The notes beneath the pieces are model-generated. The model saw only the letters and a program-made list of their open reading frames with translations. It had not been told where the DNA came from and searched no databases. Of a stretch of 64,000 nucleotides of DNA, positions 1 to 11,020 are shown one piece after another. A program made the position numbers and the translations under genes. The stretch is from Pogona vitticeps. Taxonomy: Eukaryota; Chordata; Lepidosauria; Squamata; Agamidae. The stretch is taken from positions 5,776,501 to 5,840,500 of the forward strand of contig NC_135791.1 of NCBI RefSeq assembly GCF_051106095.1, given 5' to 3'. How positions within the stretch are numbered: position 1 is the stretch's first letter; each line of letters starts with the position of its first letter.

Positions 1-889
1 CCTAGAAGAGAAGTTATTTCATCACCGGGGCCCGATCCTGTCATTTTACCTTTACTTTCCTGACTATCAGTGAAGGCTTTGCAGTTTGGTTTGTGCAATA
101 AACATGGAAATCGCTTTGCTGGATTAGACCAAAAAATTCCATCTAGTTGAGCAGCCAAGCCGAAGCCTTTGGGGGAATCTCATGATCAGGATGTGACCGC
201 AGTGGCCACCCTGGCAGTTTTATCCTCAAGGTTTAGGTGGCAAGTGATCTGAGGTAGCTGCACATAGAATTTTGATTTGCCTGTCAGCACATTTTCTTAC
301 ACCCCGTTTGGCATTTGGGTACCAAAAAAAAGTTGGGTGCTGGTGAACACAAGGAACAATTATGGAGTGTAGGAGATCTGCTTTGACAGCAGAACCCAGG
401 AAAAAACATTCTAGATGTCATAATGATGACAGAAGATGTCCCAGATTTGATTTGGTTTGGTTTGAGGACATCCAGAAGCCACACACCCTACAACAAGAAG
501 ATTAACTAGAAAGTTACAGACCAGAATCATGTTCACTTATGTGGTCATGTAGGGGTAATGGCATACGTTTTAGTCCTTCTGATGGATGCTCCATCAGACA
601 TCTTACACTGCAGTGGCTGTGAAATCAGGCATGCAATTTGTTGTGTGTCTTGAATGTGCAAACCCAAGAAAAGAGCATGATTACCTGATGCATGCAGGTT
701 TTTTGATCTTTGGATTTTGGCCACGGTTACATTGCAAAAGTAACCGAGTGGTCCCTTATCAAATTGCAACTTTAACTATAACTGAAATACAATTTATGTA
801 CAACGTACAACCAAAACGAAAGTTGAGTTCTGAAGCAAGCCATATGAATGTGTGTATGTGATGGCGGTGGGGAAGGCAATCACAAAGTA
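1..889. other. Intergenic DNA, nothing recognised
   Basis: Unique-looking AT-moderate sequence. Short open frames exist on both strands but none has a recognisable domain, codon bias or splice-site context. No repeat family was recognised by eye. Confidence 0.5.
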
Positions 890-1282
890 CGCACCACGAT
901 GATAATCCGTTCCCCTGAAATCGCTGTTAAGTGAAAACATTGTCCAGCGAAAACAGTTTCCCCATTGAAATGCATTGAAACCAATTTAATGTGTTCCAAT
1001 GGGGAAATTACCTTGTAGTCCAGCAAAGATCGCCCATAGGAAAAGCCATTCTCCAAGCACTGATCAGCTGTGAAAATGCACTGCGAAGCATGGGTCTGGA
1101 AAACACAGGGCAGCCATTTTGCGGAGCCGGAAAACATCGTTGTCTTGCGAACAAATGGTTCGCGAAGCATGGACCTAATCGTCGTCAAAAGAAAATCCCC
1201 CATAGGAAACAGCGATCGCAAAAAAGTCACCGTCCTGCAGATTCGCCGTACAGCGGGGTCATCATCTAGCGAGGTACCACTG
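890..1282. mobile_element. Mariner/Tigger-like non-autonomous element
   Basis: The right end reads GAGGTACCACTG followed by TA, the same end type as the element at 59,072-59,382 (GAGGCACCACTG then TA). The left end has a degraded inverted counterpart with AATCCGTTCC. The interior is rich in short direct and inverted pieces such as CCCATAGGAAA and has no transposase frame. A terminal CAGTGG(T/G)(A/G)CCTC sequence with TA target duplication is typical of Tc1/mariner (pogo/Tigger) elements, and I infer a deletion derivative. The left boundary is approximate. Confidence 0.6.
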
Positions 1283-1284
1283 TA

Positions 1285-2790
1285 ATTGGTAGACTTTTGT
1301 ACCTAAGAGTGGGATGTAAAGATTCCAAACCACGTTGCAAAGATGCTGGAGACCACACCTTCCAGAGGACTTGATATCAACTCTCAACATGTACCATCAG
1401 TTTTTGGACTCGTGTCTACAGTTTTCTGCAACCTTGCCTGAATTTTTTCAATTGAGGGGTTGTGCTAAGCCTGAAGAAGTGGGATTTGATCCACAAAAGC
1501 TTGCAGTTTGTTTAATTTTTTTGTAGTCCAATAAAAGGTATCTCCCACTCTTACATTTGTGTGATTTTGGGTCCCACACAGCCTTCTCCGCATTGATTCC
1601 GAAATATAACTTAGTAATACCTTAGTCCCTGCAGAAAAGAAGTTAACTATAAAAGATGAGTTATTTGTAACTAGTTACTTTCAAGCTTTGCTCTGAATCA
1701 CAGATTCTGGGGACAGGCAATTGGCTGCTTGTATGATTTCCAGAAATTGTGGGCTGACTGTTTTTGGAATCAATTTGCCGGACGTGGCCGGCCCTACCAT
1801 TGGGTAGAGTGAGACCTAGCTACCTCTGGTGACAGAATGGTGTCAGCCCATTTATGTTAGAAGGACGAACTGTTTATTCTAGACAGCTTGATCCTGAATC
1901 TTTTAAGCTAGTCTCCTGGCTTCGGGTTCAATGGAAATCGCTCATCCACTATCAATACCAAAGTCAGATTCAGGAACCTGATTGGGCAGGAAGTGAAGGA
2001 AGTGCTGTCTTGTCCTTCATTTTGGGGAGCAAAATGTCCTGGACCACGCTTGCTGCTGGATGCAGAACTTGGAAAAATGTACTTTAAGTAAAAAACTGGA
2101 AGGGGGATTTTGTGAGTTGAAATCTATGAAAGCAACTTTTCTGACTTTGGAACAGACCTGGTGAACTTTAATCTGATCCACACGAGCAATCTTTTTGAGG
2201 AGCGCCATAATCACCCTGATCTCCGAATTTACACCAGCTGGATGGCCCACAGATCCCAAGGCTCTGTTTTGCTACCATCCTGAGGACTAGAAACCTGCTT
2301 ATTTTCAGCTGGGGAGGGAGACTGTAGTGTAGAACCCTTTCTGTGAGTAGGTCAGTGGGTAGGTATGTAGAGCCTAAATTGCTCTGCCTGATGTGCCATC
2401 TCATTCAGATGCCCTAGATCGAAGTTTAGGCCTAAACTTTCCTAGATAGACTATCATCTCATCAGATACATTCCACTGAAGCTACTTCATGATTTAATCA
2501 CCCGAGTGATTAATGATTTCAAACCTAGCAATACCAATGCAAATTAATCAAACCTTCCTTCCAATGACTAAGGAAAACTGAAACCGAGGCCTTCCTGGAT
2601 GTATTCCTTATAGCACAACTGGGGAAATAACCAGGGCTGGGAGCCAACCGTCTTCCCACGGAGAGCGGATTTCACAGCTACCCCAAGTTCAAGAGGTAAC
2701 CCTTATATTAGAGCTTGCAAACATTCATTTTTTTTGGGGGGGGGACTACAATTCCCAGATTCCACAGGATGTTTTCTGAGCTTAATGCAT
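1285..2790. other. Intergenic DNA, no gene recognised
   Basis: No coding exon is supported. At 1785-1850 there is a short repeat beginning GGCCGGCCCTACCATTGGG that recurs at 16,738-16,765, so it is a dispersed repeat of unknown family. Around 2,470-2,620 the sequence looks non-repetitive and contains an octamer-like site, listed separately. Confidence 0.45.
2470..2620. promoter_or_regulatory. Possible distal regulatory element with POU/homeodomain-type sites
   Basis: The stretch has ATGCAAATTAAT at 2537-2548 (an octamer joined to a TAAT core) and further ATTAAT/GATTTAAT cores nearby, in DNA that does not look repetitive. These are consensus POU and homeodomain binding sequences. They are short and may occur by chance in AT-rich DNA, so enhancer function is only inference. 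Confidence 0.2.
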
Positions 2791-2923
2791 AGGTAAAGGT
2801 AAAGGTTCCCCTTGACAATTAAGTCCAGTCGTGTCCAACTCTAGGAGCCCATCCCCGTTTGTAAGCCGAAGAGCCAGCGCTTGTCCGTAGACACTTTCCA
2901 TGGTCATGTGGCTGGTTTGACTA

Positions 2924-2969
2924 CTGTGTTTCCCCGAAAATAAGACAGGGTCTTATATTAATTACTGCT

Positions 2970-3001
<32 letters not shown>

Positions 3002-3229
3002 ACCCATTAGGGCTTATTTTCAGGGGTGTTTTTTTTTTTTTTTCAATATACAACCATCTACATTTAATTCAAGTACTGTCATGTCATCTTCTGGTTGCTG
3101 CACAAGGGTGGAGGGCGGGGTTCCACTTAATTAGGGCTTATTTTGGGGTTAGGGCTTCAATGACGAGCATCTTGAAAAATCATACTAGGGCTTCTTTTCA
3201 GGTTAGGTCTTATTTTCGGGGAAACAGGG
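2924..3229. mobile_element. Mariner-like MITE with TA duplication
   Basis: Inverted ends are visible: left CTGTGTTTCCCCGAAAATAA and right, read backwards, CCCTGTTTCCCCGAAAATAA. Both ends are flanked by TA (2922-2923 and 3230-3231), as in Tc1/mariner insertions. The interior includes a 30-base A run at 2971-3000 and repeated GGGCTTATTTT units, and has no transposase frame. It lies inside the SINE-like repeat, so it is younger than that repeat. Confidence 0.75.
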
Positions 3230-3259
3230 TAGAACGAGGAGGTACTTATTCACTTACAA

Positions 3260-3502
3260 TAGTACCTTGGTTTACGAAATTAATACATTCTCTGGAACGT
3301 TGAGTCATGTGGAAATTCATAAACCGAAATGCGGATTGCCGTAGCAACGGCGGTGGTGCTATAAACCTCCAGGCGTGGGGAAACTTCCTTCGCAAACTGA
3401 AGGAAACCGGAAAAAAAAGTAAACCGAGGCATTATTTTGAATGGATTTCCATCCATAAACCAGAAATTATGTAAACTGAGGTGTATGTAAACCAAGTTAC
3501 TA
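3260..3502. mobile_element. Mariner-like MITE with AGTACCTTGGTTTAC ends
   Basis: The left end reads AGTACCTTGGTTTACG and the right end, read backwards, AGTAACTTGGTTTACA. The element is non-coding. It sits in the same interrupted SINE-like repeat, about 30 bp from the previous element, so two separate insertions hit one host repeat. The exact termini within TACTACTACTA on the right are ambiguous. Confidence 0.65.
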
Positions 3503-3660
3503 CTACTACCTGTATTTGCGTCCTTTCGAACTGCTAGGTTGGCAGGAGCTGGGACAAGCGACGGGAGCCCACCCTGTCATATGGATTTGAACTACCAACC
3601 CTTTGATCGACAGACTGGTGGCGCATCAGTTTGACCTGCAGCATGGCCCACGTCCATGAG

Positions 3661-4465
3661 CTTCATGTATAATCACCACACAAAAAAATGGTCTTCTTGT
3701 TCCTTTCCTACAAGAGGTCAGAGGCCCCCGTGGCATATTTCAGATGTAGAGCACTAAATGATGATGGTAGTGCATCCGAAGCAAGGCTCAAGACTTGGTA
3801 GTCAATAAGTCCTTTGCATTCCTGTACTTCTTCCCCTGTTTATTTTACCTTGAATGATCTGCTGTGACAATCTGTACCTTCTGTTTCTTATTACTTGAAC
3901 TATTGAGGAATTCCTTGTAGGTCATCTTCTGGATCCAAGACATTCTTAGCCTTCTGCAGATAAAGTCACGTCTAATTCTTCACTCTCCCTTTCTGAAGTA
4001 GCCCGTTGAAGTCCAACATTTCCTGCCAGGCAGCAAAATGCAGAATATGTAGCACCCTACCCTAAAGGCACCACAAAATTGGCATTTTCATCATCAATTC
4101 TACATTTTCAGTGCATATTACATTCATCATCCTTGGAAGCTGCTGCGGGCCATATCTGTTCTTGCGTTGTGTGGTGATGATCCCCTTTTCCATTCAACCA
4201 GATTCCAAAGTTTGTCAACATACTCTTACTCTTTCATTTTGATCACCAATAACATTTCTTGGTCTGTTTACATTACACTAAGCTATTTAAATAGATCTGT
4301 ATCATTAATCTTAGGGCTGACTTCCCTAAAGGAAAGATACCAAGGCTCTTTCCTGTCACTAAACTTCTTCTCCTGGCCAAGAAAATTCTTCTGAGCCCCT
4401 CAGTCTGGGTTCTGTGCCTATGCTATGTAGTGGTGAAAAGCCTTTAAAAGCATTGGGCTCTTATT
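3661..4465. other. Intergenic DNA, nothing recognised
   Basis: No exon, RNA gene or named repeat could be supported here. The sequence is AT-rich with stops in all frames at short spacing. Confidence 0.4.
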
Positions 4466-5046
4466 CTATCAAAAACAAAGAGGATTCTTACAGCACCTTG
4501 AATGATAGCAAGTTTATTATGGCTAACGCTCACTTCATCAGGTATATAAAATATTGTCTTCAGTTGACAGACAACACACAAACATACACAAGAGTCAAAT
4601 GTCACAAAATGCGAAATGTACAGTCTGTGTACTTTTTATGTACACATTTGCATGTTATGACATTTGACCTTACTGTTTTGGCTTTTAAGTATTATAGGTC
4701 TTAGTTGTTTTTGCTACAACAGACTAACACAGCTGTATTTTTGGAACCTCTTATGTTATGATATTCCCAAAGAGCTTCTTCATTGGATAGAAACTAACCT
4801 GCAGAATAAATCTTGTGCATGTTTATTCAGAAGGAAGCACTACCAATATTTAATAAGGCTTATTTCCTAGGAAGAGTGTTAAGGATCAAAGACTTAATTA
4901 GCCTACAAAGAGTTTCCTCAATCATCATTTAATGACTGTCACATTACAAAGAATCTGAAGAAGCGGACTGTGTCCATGAAAACTCATATTAAAACATAGC
5001 AGTTAGTCTTTAAGGTGCCACAACGTTTTTGTCTTCTTTATTTTAT
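4466..5046 (+). repeat. Dispersed repeat with 'aaggtgccac ... agactaacac' signature, two pieces
   Basis: The piece at 4466-4742 begins near AAAAACAAAGAGGATTCTTA and ends ACAGACTAACACAGCTG; the piece at 4929-5046 ends AGTTAGTCTTTAAGGTGCCA. A third copy lies at about 6322-6525. The words CACTTCATCAGG, TTAGTCTTTAAGGTGCCAC and CAGACTAACAC belong to a repeat common in amniotes. I do not assign a family. Confidence 0.5.
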
Positions 5047-5142
5047 TTTTTATTTTATTTTTATTGCTTTTGTTTTGCTTTGCTTTGTTTCTTGTCTGGC
5101 GTATAAGAAAACTGGCTTTCACCTTGCTTTGTGCTAGCTGAT

Positions 5143-5240
5143 GGTTGGTTGGTTGGTTGGTTGGTTGGTTGGTTGGTTGGTTGGTTGGTTGGTTGGTTGG
5201 TTGGTTGGTTGGTTGGTTGGTTGGTTGGTTGGTTGGTTGG
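5143..5240 (+). repeat. (GGTT)n microsatellite
   Basis: About 98 bp of essentially perfect GGTT units. The complementary motif forms the (AACC)n tract at 57,179-57,321. Confidence 0.98.
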
Positions 5241-6321
5241 CTGTCAGCTCTTGGACTTAGTTGGTCCTAAGCAAGGTACTTGATTGCAGTTGTATTTCTG
5301 TCTCAGCAAATAAATATAGTGCACTAGGAGGGACTTGCGAGAGGATTATGCCAAGGGGGGAGCAGGGGAATGACGACTAATTGAATTAGATTCACATAAT
5401 GAGATGATTACTCCAGTGTTCCTAATCAGGGCTAACTTGGCTGAGCCTGAGGAGAAGGCAGAGAAGATCTCCTCCACTGTCACCGCTGAAGAGATTCTGA
5501 CTGTAGGCATGAGGAAATTCATTTGAGACTTGTGTACATGATGGGGTTCGTCATGTGCCTAAGAGAAAGTATTGTGTGGCTAGAGGACAGGGCTGATTCT
5601 GTACCGAAGGCAGGGGTGGGAAAGCTGGGAAGTGCCTTGTTTGGACAACAAACCCCAGAATCCTCTAGGCAACGTGGTCCCAATCTATCCTCTGTTAAGT
5701 GGTAGGAATTTGGGTGTAATCTCTTTCATGCATCTTCATTCTTGGGGGGGGGGGGAGACTCTCCAGGGAACCAAGAGGACTGATTCCACCTTATGAATCC
5801 TACTCACATCCCAGTTCAGCTTCGGCCTTTAGGGTAGATGTAGAAGGGGAAACCCGTATCCCTTTTCCTTGCCCTTTTGTTGAACCAACACAAGGGAGAC
5901 CAAACCGCAGATAAGGACAGCTGGGCCTTTGTGTGACCCTTCCCCATCACCAGCCGTTCTGTCTCCTATTGAGAGATCAAACGGCCAGGGAATGTATTAG
6001 CATAGCCAGGTCTTGTGCCATTTACCTATCTCACATCTCGGTCTCCATACCTCCGAGGCTGGCTGATCCCAGGGCCCAGACAGCAGCTAGAGGCTATGAA
6101 TATCCGTGGGGTGTTGCAAAAATTTTTTTCTCTCCACTGGGAACCACTGGCAACCTGCCAGGTCCCCCCTTGGGTGGCGTACAGTAGTTAAAATAACAAT
6201 CACCACCCCGGTGGGTTGGAGATTAAAGTAAGGAAAAAGGATGACGAATTAAGAGCTACTTTAAAAGATAGATTACAGGGGGGAACAAAATAAAAATTAA
6301 AAAGTAAAAAAAGACAAAAAT
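5241..6321. other. Intergenic DNA, no gene recognised
   Basis: A ten-G run near 5744 and a short GTTTGGACAACAAACCCCAGAATCC segment resembling degraded foldback-element DNA are the only notable items. No exon is supported. Confidence 0.4.
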
Positions 6322-6525
6322 GTGATGGTACCTTAAAGATTAATTTTTATATATATATTTTACATGTGAGCTTTCGTGGAGCAGTCCACGAAAATATGAA
6401 AAATATGAAAACAATGGAAAAAAGATATATAAGTTAGTTTTTAAGGTGCTACCATGTTTTTGTCTTCTTTACTTTTTATTTTTATTTTGCTTCCTCCTTT
6501 AATGCTTGCAGAGACTAACATGACT
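6322..6525 (+). repeat. Third copy of the 'aaggtgccac / agactaac' repeat
   Basis: It contains GATGGTACCTTAAAGATTAA, GAGCTTTCGTGGA, AGTTAGTTTTTAAGGTGCTACC and CAGAGACTAACATGAC. It directly abuts the 3' end of a BovB LINE on the minus strand, so the two insertions are neighbours or one targeted the other. Confidence 0.5.
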
Positions 6526-6526
6526 T

Positions 6527-7113
6527 TTGTTGTTTAGGTGTTAAGTCGTGTCCGACTCTTCGTGACCCCATGGAGCAGAGCACGCCAGGCCATAATGTCT
6601 TCCACAGCCTCCCGGAGCTGGGCCAAATTCATGTTTGTCGCTTCGATGACACTGTCCAACCATCTCGTCCTCTGCCGTCCCCTTCTCCTCTTGCCTTCAC
6701 ACTTTCCCAACATCAGGGTCTTTTCCAGGGAGTCTTTTCTTCTCATGAGATGGCCCAAGTATTGGAGCCTCAGCTTCAGGATCTGTCCTTCTAGTGAGCA
6801 CTCAGGGTTGATGTCCTTCAGAACAGATAGGTTTGTTCTCCTTGCAGTCCAGGGGACCCTCAAGAGCCTCCTCCAGCACCGCTATTCAGAAGCATCAATT
6901 ATTTAGTGGTCAGGCTTCTTTATGGTCCAGCTCTTCACTTCCATACTTCGCTACTGGAAAAACCATAGCTTTGACTATTTGGACTTTTGTTGGCAAGGTG
7001 ATGTCTCTGCTTTTTAAGATGATGTCGAGGTTTGTCATCGGTTTCCTCCCAAGAAGCAGGTGTCTTTTAATTTCGTGGCTGCTGTCACCATCTGAAGTGA
7101 TCATGGAGCCCAA
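6527..7113 (-). mobile_element. BovB (RTE) LINE, 5'-truncated 3' end
   Basis: Read on the minus strand, this encodes the C-terminal end of BovB ORF2. Recognisable pieces are GRKPMTNLDIILKSRDITLP, KVQIVKAMVFPVAKYG, PWTARRTNLSVLKDINPE, LEGQILKLRLQYLGHLMRRK and SVIEATNMNLAQLREAVED. It ends at the characteristic TTCGTGACCCCATGGAGCAG / TTGTTGTTTAG tail. The reading frame changes between about 6864 and 6909, so the copy is dead; the 5' truncation near 7113 is normal for LINE insertions. BovB is abundant in squamates and ruminants and is known to move horizontally. Confidence 0.92.
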
Positions 7114-7528
7114 CATAGCTACCCCTTCTATAACTAAGGGTAGAAAAAAATACATAACCGTTGAAAGAGGTTTTTCTGGATTAGATGTCTCATAATCATT
7201 AGGCTGTGCAGGCTGGGAGATACTGGGATTTGTAGTCCAAAAACCAGACTGTCACAAAATAGGATGATGTTCTGTATTCCTGACAGGATTCAAAAGCAGG
7301 CAAAGCCTCAGGATAACTCAAGTTGAGGGGAATTTGTTGAAACTGATGGAGCCTGTGTGTTTTAAGGGATAGCCACAGGCAAACCAGTTTCCCAGAGCCC
7401 TTGAATTACTCTGGAAACTGGAGTTTTCCCATGGCCCCTCTACAGCTAAAACACCCCTTTCATTTTAATTTACCCTTGATTCCTAGATTTCTAGTTTTTT
7501 TTTTTCAACTTTAGGTGCTGTTCTGGAT

Positions 7529-7529
<1 letters not shown>

Positions 7530-7595
<66 letters not shown>

Positions 7596-7629
7596 ACGAA
7601 AGAACGAAAGAACGAAAGAACGAAAGAAA
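7530..7629 (+). repeat. (GAAA)n microsatellite with GAAC variants
   Basis: About 100 bp. The first two thirds are pure GAAA; the last part alternates GAAC and GAAA, suggesting one mutated unit was copied along by slippage. Confidence 0.97.
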
Positions 7630-8018
7630 TCAGACATAAGAAGCAACCTCAAACAGAGTTCACAGAAAAATTCTCTGCATAACTTCAATGAGAAAGAAAA
7701 CATCCTTTTGTAAGATTCGGCAGAAAAGAGGGTCACTAAAAACATCTGAAGTGATGGTTAGTTAGCCAATGCTACTGCTGGCCCCTAAGGGTGTAGGGAT
7801 TTTCCCTCCTGGTGGAAAATGCCTATTAGAGGAAAACACACTTCTGGTTACAACAGAAGATGCTTTAGCTGTAGCACTGCTAGAAAGAAAATTATTTTCT
7901 TCCCTCCCCCCTCCCCATAAGATGAGTCCTCTCCATGGCTAAAGAAGTCATCTGGCTACTGACCTTTGGTTAAAAGGGGGGGGGGACTGTAGTCCCAGGA
8001 GGTAGAATAAATAATAAT

Positions 8019-8161
8019 CTTTATTTCAGTGTAAAATGCCCAACACATTTCCACCTATCAACCTTCTTCAACGGATGTGATTATTAAACTCTAATTAGCT
8101 CTTTCTCTGTTAATTCAGTCTGTAACCAGCTCCATTTAATCATTTTTACACTGAAATAAAG
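8019..8161. repeat. Short element with perfect 18-bp inverted ends
   Basis: CTTTATTTCAGTGTAAAA at 8019-8036 is matched exactly in inverted orientation at 8144-8161, with 107 bp between. The interior is AT-rich and non-coding. This looks like a small foldback element or MITE; I do not recognise the family and no clear target duplication is visible. Confidence 0.6.
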
Positions 8162-8234
8162 AACATCACATGTTCTTTATACTACAATTCCTCCTTTTTT
8201 TGACCTAAAATTTCAATGGCTGTATCAGTTCCTT

Positions 8235-8370
8235 TTGTTCTTATTGGGCTGCGGAGCCCAAGGTTGGAAGTTTGATTCCCCCACTGGGACTCCTTGCCAG
8301 GGGCTGGACTTGAAAATCCATAGGGTTTCTTCCAGCCATGCCATTCTAAGACGATGAGGATGATGAGGAT
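8235..8370 (+). mobile_element. tRNA-derived SINE (Sauria-type), partial
   Basis: It contains the B-box-like GAAGTTTGATTCCCCCACTGG, then CCTTGCCAGGGGCTGGACTTG, ATCCATAGGGT and TCTTCCAGC, and ends in a GATGAGGATGATGAGGATGAT tail. The head matches a tRNA TΨC region; the body and ATGATG tail match the squamate SINE also seen at 22,665, 31,665 and 42,112. Confidence 0.7.
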
Positions 8371-9232
8371 GATTCAGGTCAATAGGTAGACCTGTTGCAC
8401 CCTCTCTTACTATCCTAGCTCAAAAAAGATAACTTTGGAAGGAAAATAATGATAGACAGCTCTTTTGAGAAGAAGTGGGATATAAATTTGAAAACCAACC
8501 CAAAACAATGAATTTAAGAAGTTGGAAGTCAAGATGTCCATAGGGAGTGCCAGTCGCAAGCAGAAGCCAAAGACCAGATTTGATAACCCAGAGTAAATGG
8601 AGGGCTTGCCAATGTTTTAAAGAGACATAAGCAGGTAGGTAGTTGAATACGAATTTCACTGATCCAGTGAGAGTTTGTTCCAGACAACCCCCCCCGGGCC
8701 ATTAAAATGAGGCCATCAGGATTTGATCTCTCCTGTAATTCCTGGCCTTAAAAAATGGCCTTGAATGGATTTCCTGGTGAGACAGACTCTTCTTGGGCTA
8801 TCAAGGAGACACATTCATGCCAGCCCGTGGGAAAATTCGGGACAAAGGCTTTTGAAGTTAAGTCTTTCAAGGCAACAAAGACTCCAGCCAGATGGATTTT
8901 AATTCTCTCCCCCCCTCCCAGCTTTTGATGGGCCAAATTTGCATCCTTGGGAAAGGCCTTTTTTGAAAACCTTTCCCCTTCCATTTTCCAGGAGTGGCTT
9001 GGAGATCAGCCAGCTGTTTTGTATTTCCTGATCAAATAGTCATCATTCCACCGATGAGCATTAATAGTGACTCACTGGAACCTTTTGTAGGGTTTTCCCC
9101 CTAGTTGTTTTTCCCCATAGGGAAAAGAGTGATTCAAGGAGAACGTTGTCCAGTGAGGGGTAGAGGTTGCTGGCTCTCCGCCTCTCCTCTCTTTTTTCTT
9201 TTCTTCCTTTGGAAACACAAAAACTGAGCCCT
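8371..9232. other. Intergenic DNA, nothing recognised
   Basis: No exon or named element could be supported. Confidence 0.4.
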
Positions 9233-9241
9233 AGGAGTAAT

Positions 9242-9354
9242 TTGTTGTTGTTTAGCAACTCTTCGTGACCCCATGGACTGGAGCACGCCAGGCCCTCCTG
9301 TCTTCCACCTTCTCTTCTTGCCTTCACACTTTCCCAGCATCAGGGTCTTTTCCA
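9242..9354 (-). mobile_element. BovB LINE 3' fragment with internal deletion
   Basis: The minus-strand 3' tail is followed by the CACGCCAGGCCCTCCTGTCT segment, which joins directly to CTTCTCTTCTTGCCTTCACA, skipping the intervening BovB sequence present in the 6527-7113 copy. Flanking AGGAGTAAT (9233-9241) and GGGAGTAAT (9355-9363) look like a target-site duplication. Confidence 0.85.
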
Positions 9355-9363
9355 GGGAGTAAT

Positions 9364-10431
9364 AGAGGATTAATTACTAGGAGTAATAGAGTTAATAACA
9401 GGTCACCGCAGTGCTCGCCGCCCTGATTGCACAGTGTTGACGAATTTTGGTGTGGACGATTCACAGTGAAGGAGAAAGGGGGGAAAGAGACAAAAAAAGG
9501 AGGTACAAAGCAAGAGGTGGCCTGGGAATTATGTGAATCTCGTCCTGAAACGATGGAAGGAGGCCACATGCTCCTCGCGTGGACCACAAGTTGCCCATGT
9601 ACTAAGGTTCACCCAAAAAATGGGGGGAGTTACTTTTTGAGATACAGGTTTTAGAATCCCCTGGCTAGTTGTCTCAAAATATTATTTTTTTCCCTTTCTA
9701 AATTACACACACTTCAGACTAATCAGAGGGCAAAGAACCACTGCCAGATGCTGGCTCAGAAAAATATCTGAACAAGCTGCTCTCCGTGGCTGTATCTTCT
9801 TTGTCGGAGCCCAGTTTTCTCATTGGTGCCAATGCTTTTCGGTTGCTTTTCCTCCTCGTTCCTGCCTGCCTCCTTAATGACAGGATTGCAGATCAGACCA
9901 CAGGTAAGAGATGCAACTTTCCAGGGCCAGTCCTACCATAAAGCAGACTCAGATGATCACCTCTGGCAGCCAATGGTAGGTAGTGATGGTAGTACTCGTA
10001 GAGAAAAATCGTTTTGTTGGACTATAACTCCCAGAGTCTTCCAGCTCTGATTTTGGGAACTGTAGTCCAAACAAATAACTTTTCTTATTGCTGGATATTC
10101 CCCTGAAGCAGCCACACCACCTTGCCTGGACGCCCCACCCCCCCAAAAATGGAATAGAGAATATGTTCCTCCTGGCAGCATTGAGGAATGATTCAATTCC
10201 GAGTCCCGCTTCCTTCTCTGGTGGTCCAATTTTTTTTTCTGTGTTTGGAGTGAGGAAAAGTGCCATCTTGTTATCTGGCTCAGGCACCAGAATATCTTGG
10301 GATGGCCAAATTAATTTCATTTAATATATGAAATATATTAAATATAGAGCTAATGACTCACTCTGTCTCCAGATACACAAATACACTCACCATTGTCTAT
10401 GACTACAACCAGTTTAAAATTACCAGCCACT
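9364..10431. other. Intergenic DNA with one small foldback repeat
   Basis: At 10,008-10,085 a palindromic segment reads GTTGGACTATAACTCCCAGA ... TGGGAACTGTAGTCCAAACA, a foldback-like repeat related in its core to the elements at 18,930 and 50,070. Nothing else was recognised. Confidence 0.45.
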
Positions 10432-10439
10432 ACCTTTCA

Positions 10440-10650
10440 CTCCCTGGAAAAGGCCCTGATGTTGGGAAAGTGGGAGGGCAAGAGAAGAAGGGGATGGCAG
10501 AGGATGAGATGGTTGGACAGTGTCATTGAAGCAACCAACATGAATTTGACCCAACTCCGGGAGGCAGTGGAAGGCAGGAGGGCCTGGCGTGCTCTGGTCC
10601 ATGGGGTCATGAAGAGTCGGACAGGACTTAACAACTAAACAACAACCACG
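10440..10650 (+). mobile_element. BovB LINE 3' end with 8-bp target duplication
   Basis: The + strand encodes LEKALMLGKWEGKRRRG, MRWLDSVIEATNMNLTQLRE and RAWRALVHGVMKSRTGLNN followed by a stop and AACTAAACAACAACC, the BovB C-terminus and tail. ACCTTTCA at 10,432-10,439 is repeated exactly at 10,651-10,658. The surviving 3' frame is open and the duplication is perfect, so this is a fairly young, severely 5'-truncated insertion. Confidence 0.93.
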
Positions 10651-10719
10651 ACCTTTCATCTAATGAGCTCCAAATGGCGTTTGTTGTGGGGAATTCAAGA
10701 CCTTGTATTTCAACCTCTT

Positions 10720-11018
10720 CCTACATGAAAAAAAATCCAAGAAATACATCAGGAGACTTAAAAGATTGGGCTTCCTTGCACAGTGCAAAGTTAAACTGTT
10801 GAATTCCCTGCCACAGGATGCCATGATAGCTGTTTGCTTAAGAGCTTTAGAAGGGATTGGGGCCATCAGTGGCTATTAGCTAGGATGGGTCTTTATACCT
10901 CCAGTGTAAAGCAGTGTTCTTCTGGATATCAGTTACTAGAAAATGTAAGATGCCAGGTGATGGTCACACTCTTGCCCTGCTTTGGGGTTGCCCAGATGCC
11001 TCTGCTTGACCACTGTGT
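10720..11018 (+). mobile_element. CR1/L2-type LINE 3' fragment
   Basis: It contains CTGTTGAATTCCCTGCCACAG (decoding to a NSLPQD-like string), then GGCCATCAGTGGCTATTAGC and TGCCTCTGCTTGACCACTGTG, matching the ORF2 C-terminal end and 3' UTR of a LINE widespread in reptiles. The (ATTC)n tract follows it directly and may have grown from its tail. Confidence 0.6.
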
Positions 11019-11020
11019 AC

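Larger units (their letters stand above)
2791..3660 (+). mobile_element. SINE-like repeat split by two inserted DNA elements
   Basis: The left part starts GGTAAAGGTAAAGGTTCCCC and runs to about 2922; the right part resumes near 3508 and includes TTCGAACTGCTAGG. The same family is present on the minus strand at 51,258-51,403, whose end reads GGGGAACCTTTACTTTTAC. The ~870 bp span exists because two TIR-bearing elements (2924-3229 and about 3260-3502) lie inside it. The repeat is widespread in squamate genomes as I recall it; the formal family name is uncertain. Confidence 0.6.

Noticed and set aside
2924-3229. Processed pseudogene suggested by the 30-base A run
   Set aside because: The A run is internal to an element with inverted ends and TA duplication, with no coding sequence before it.
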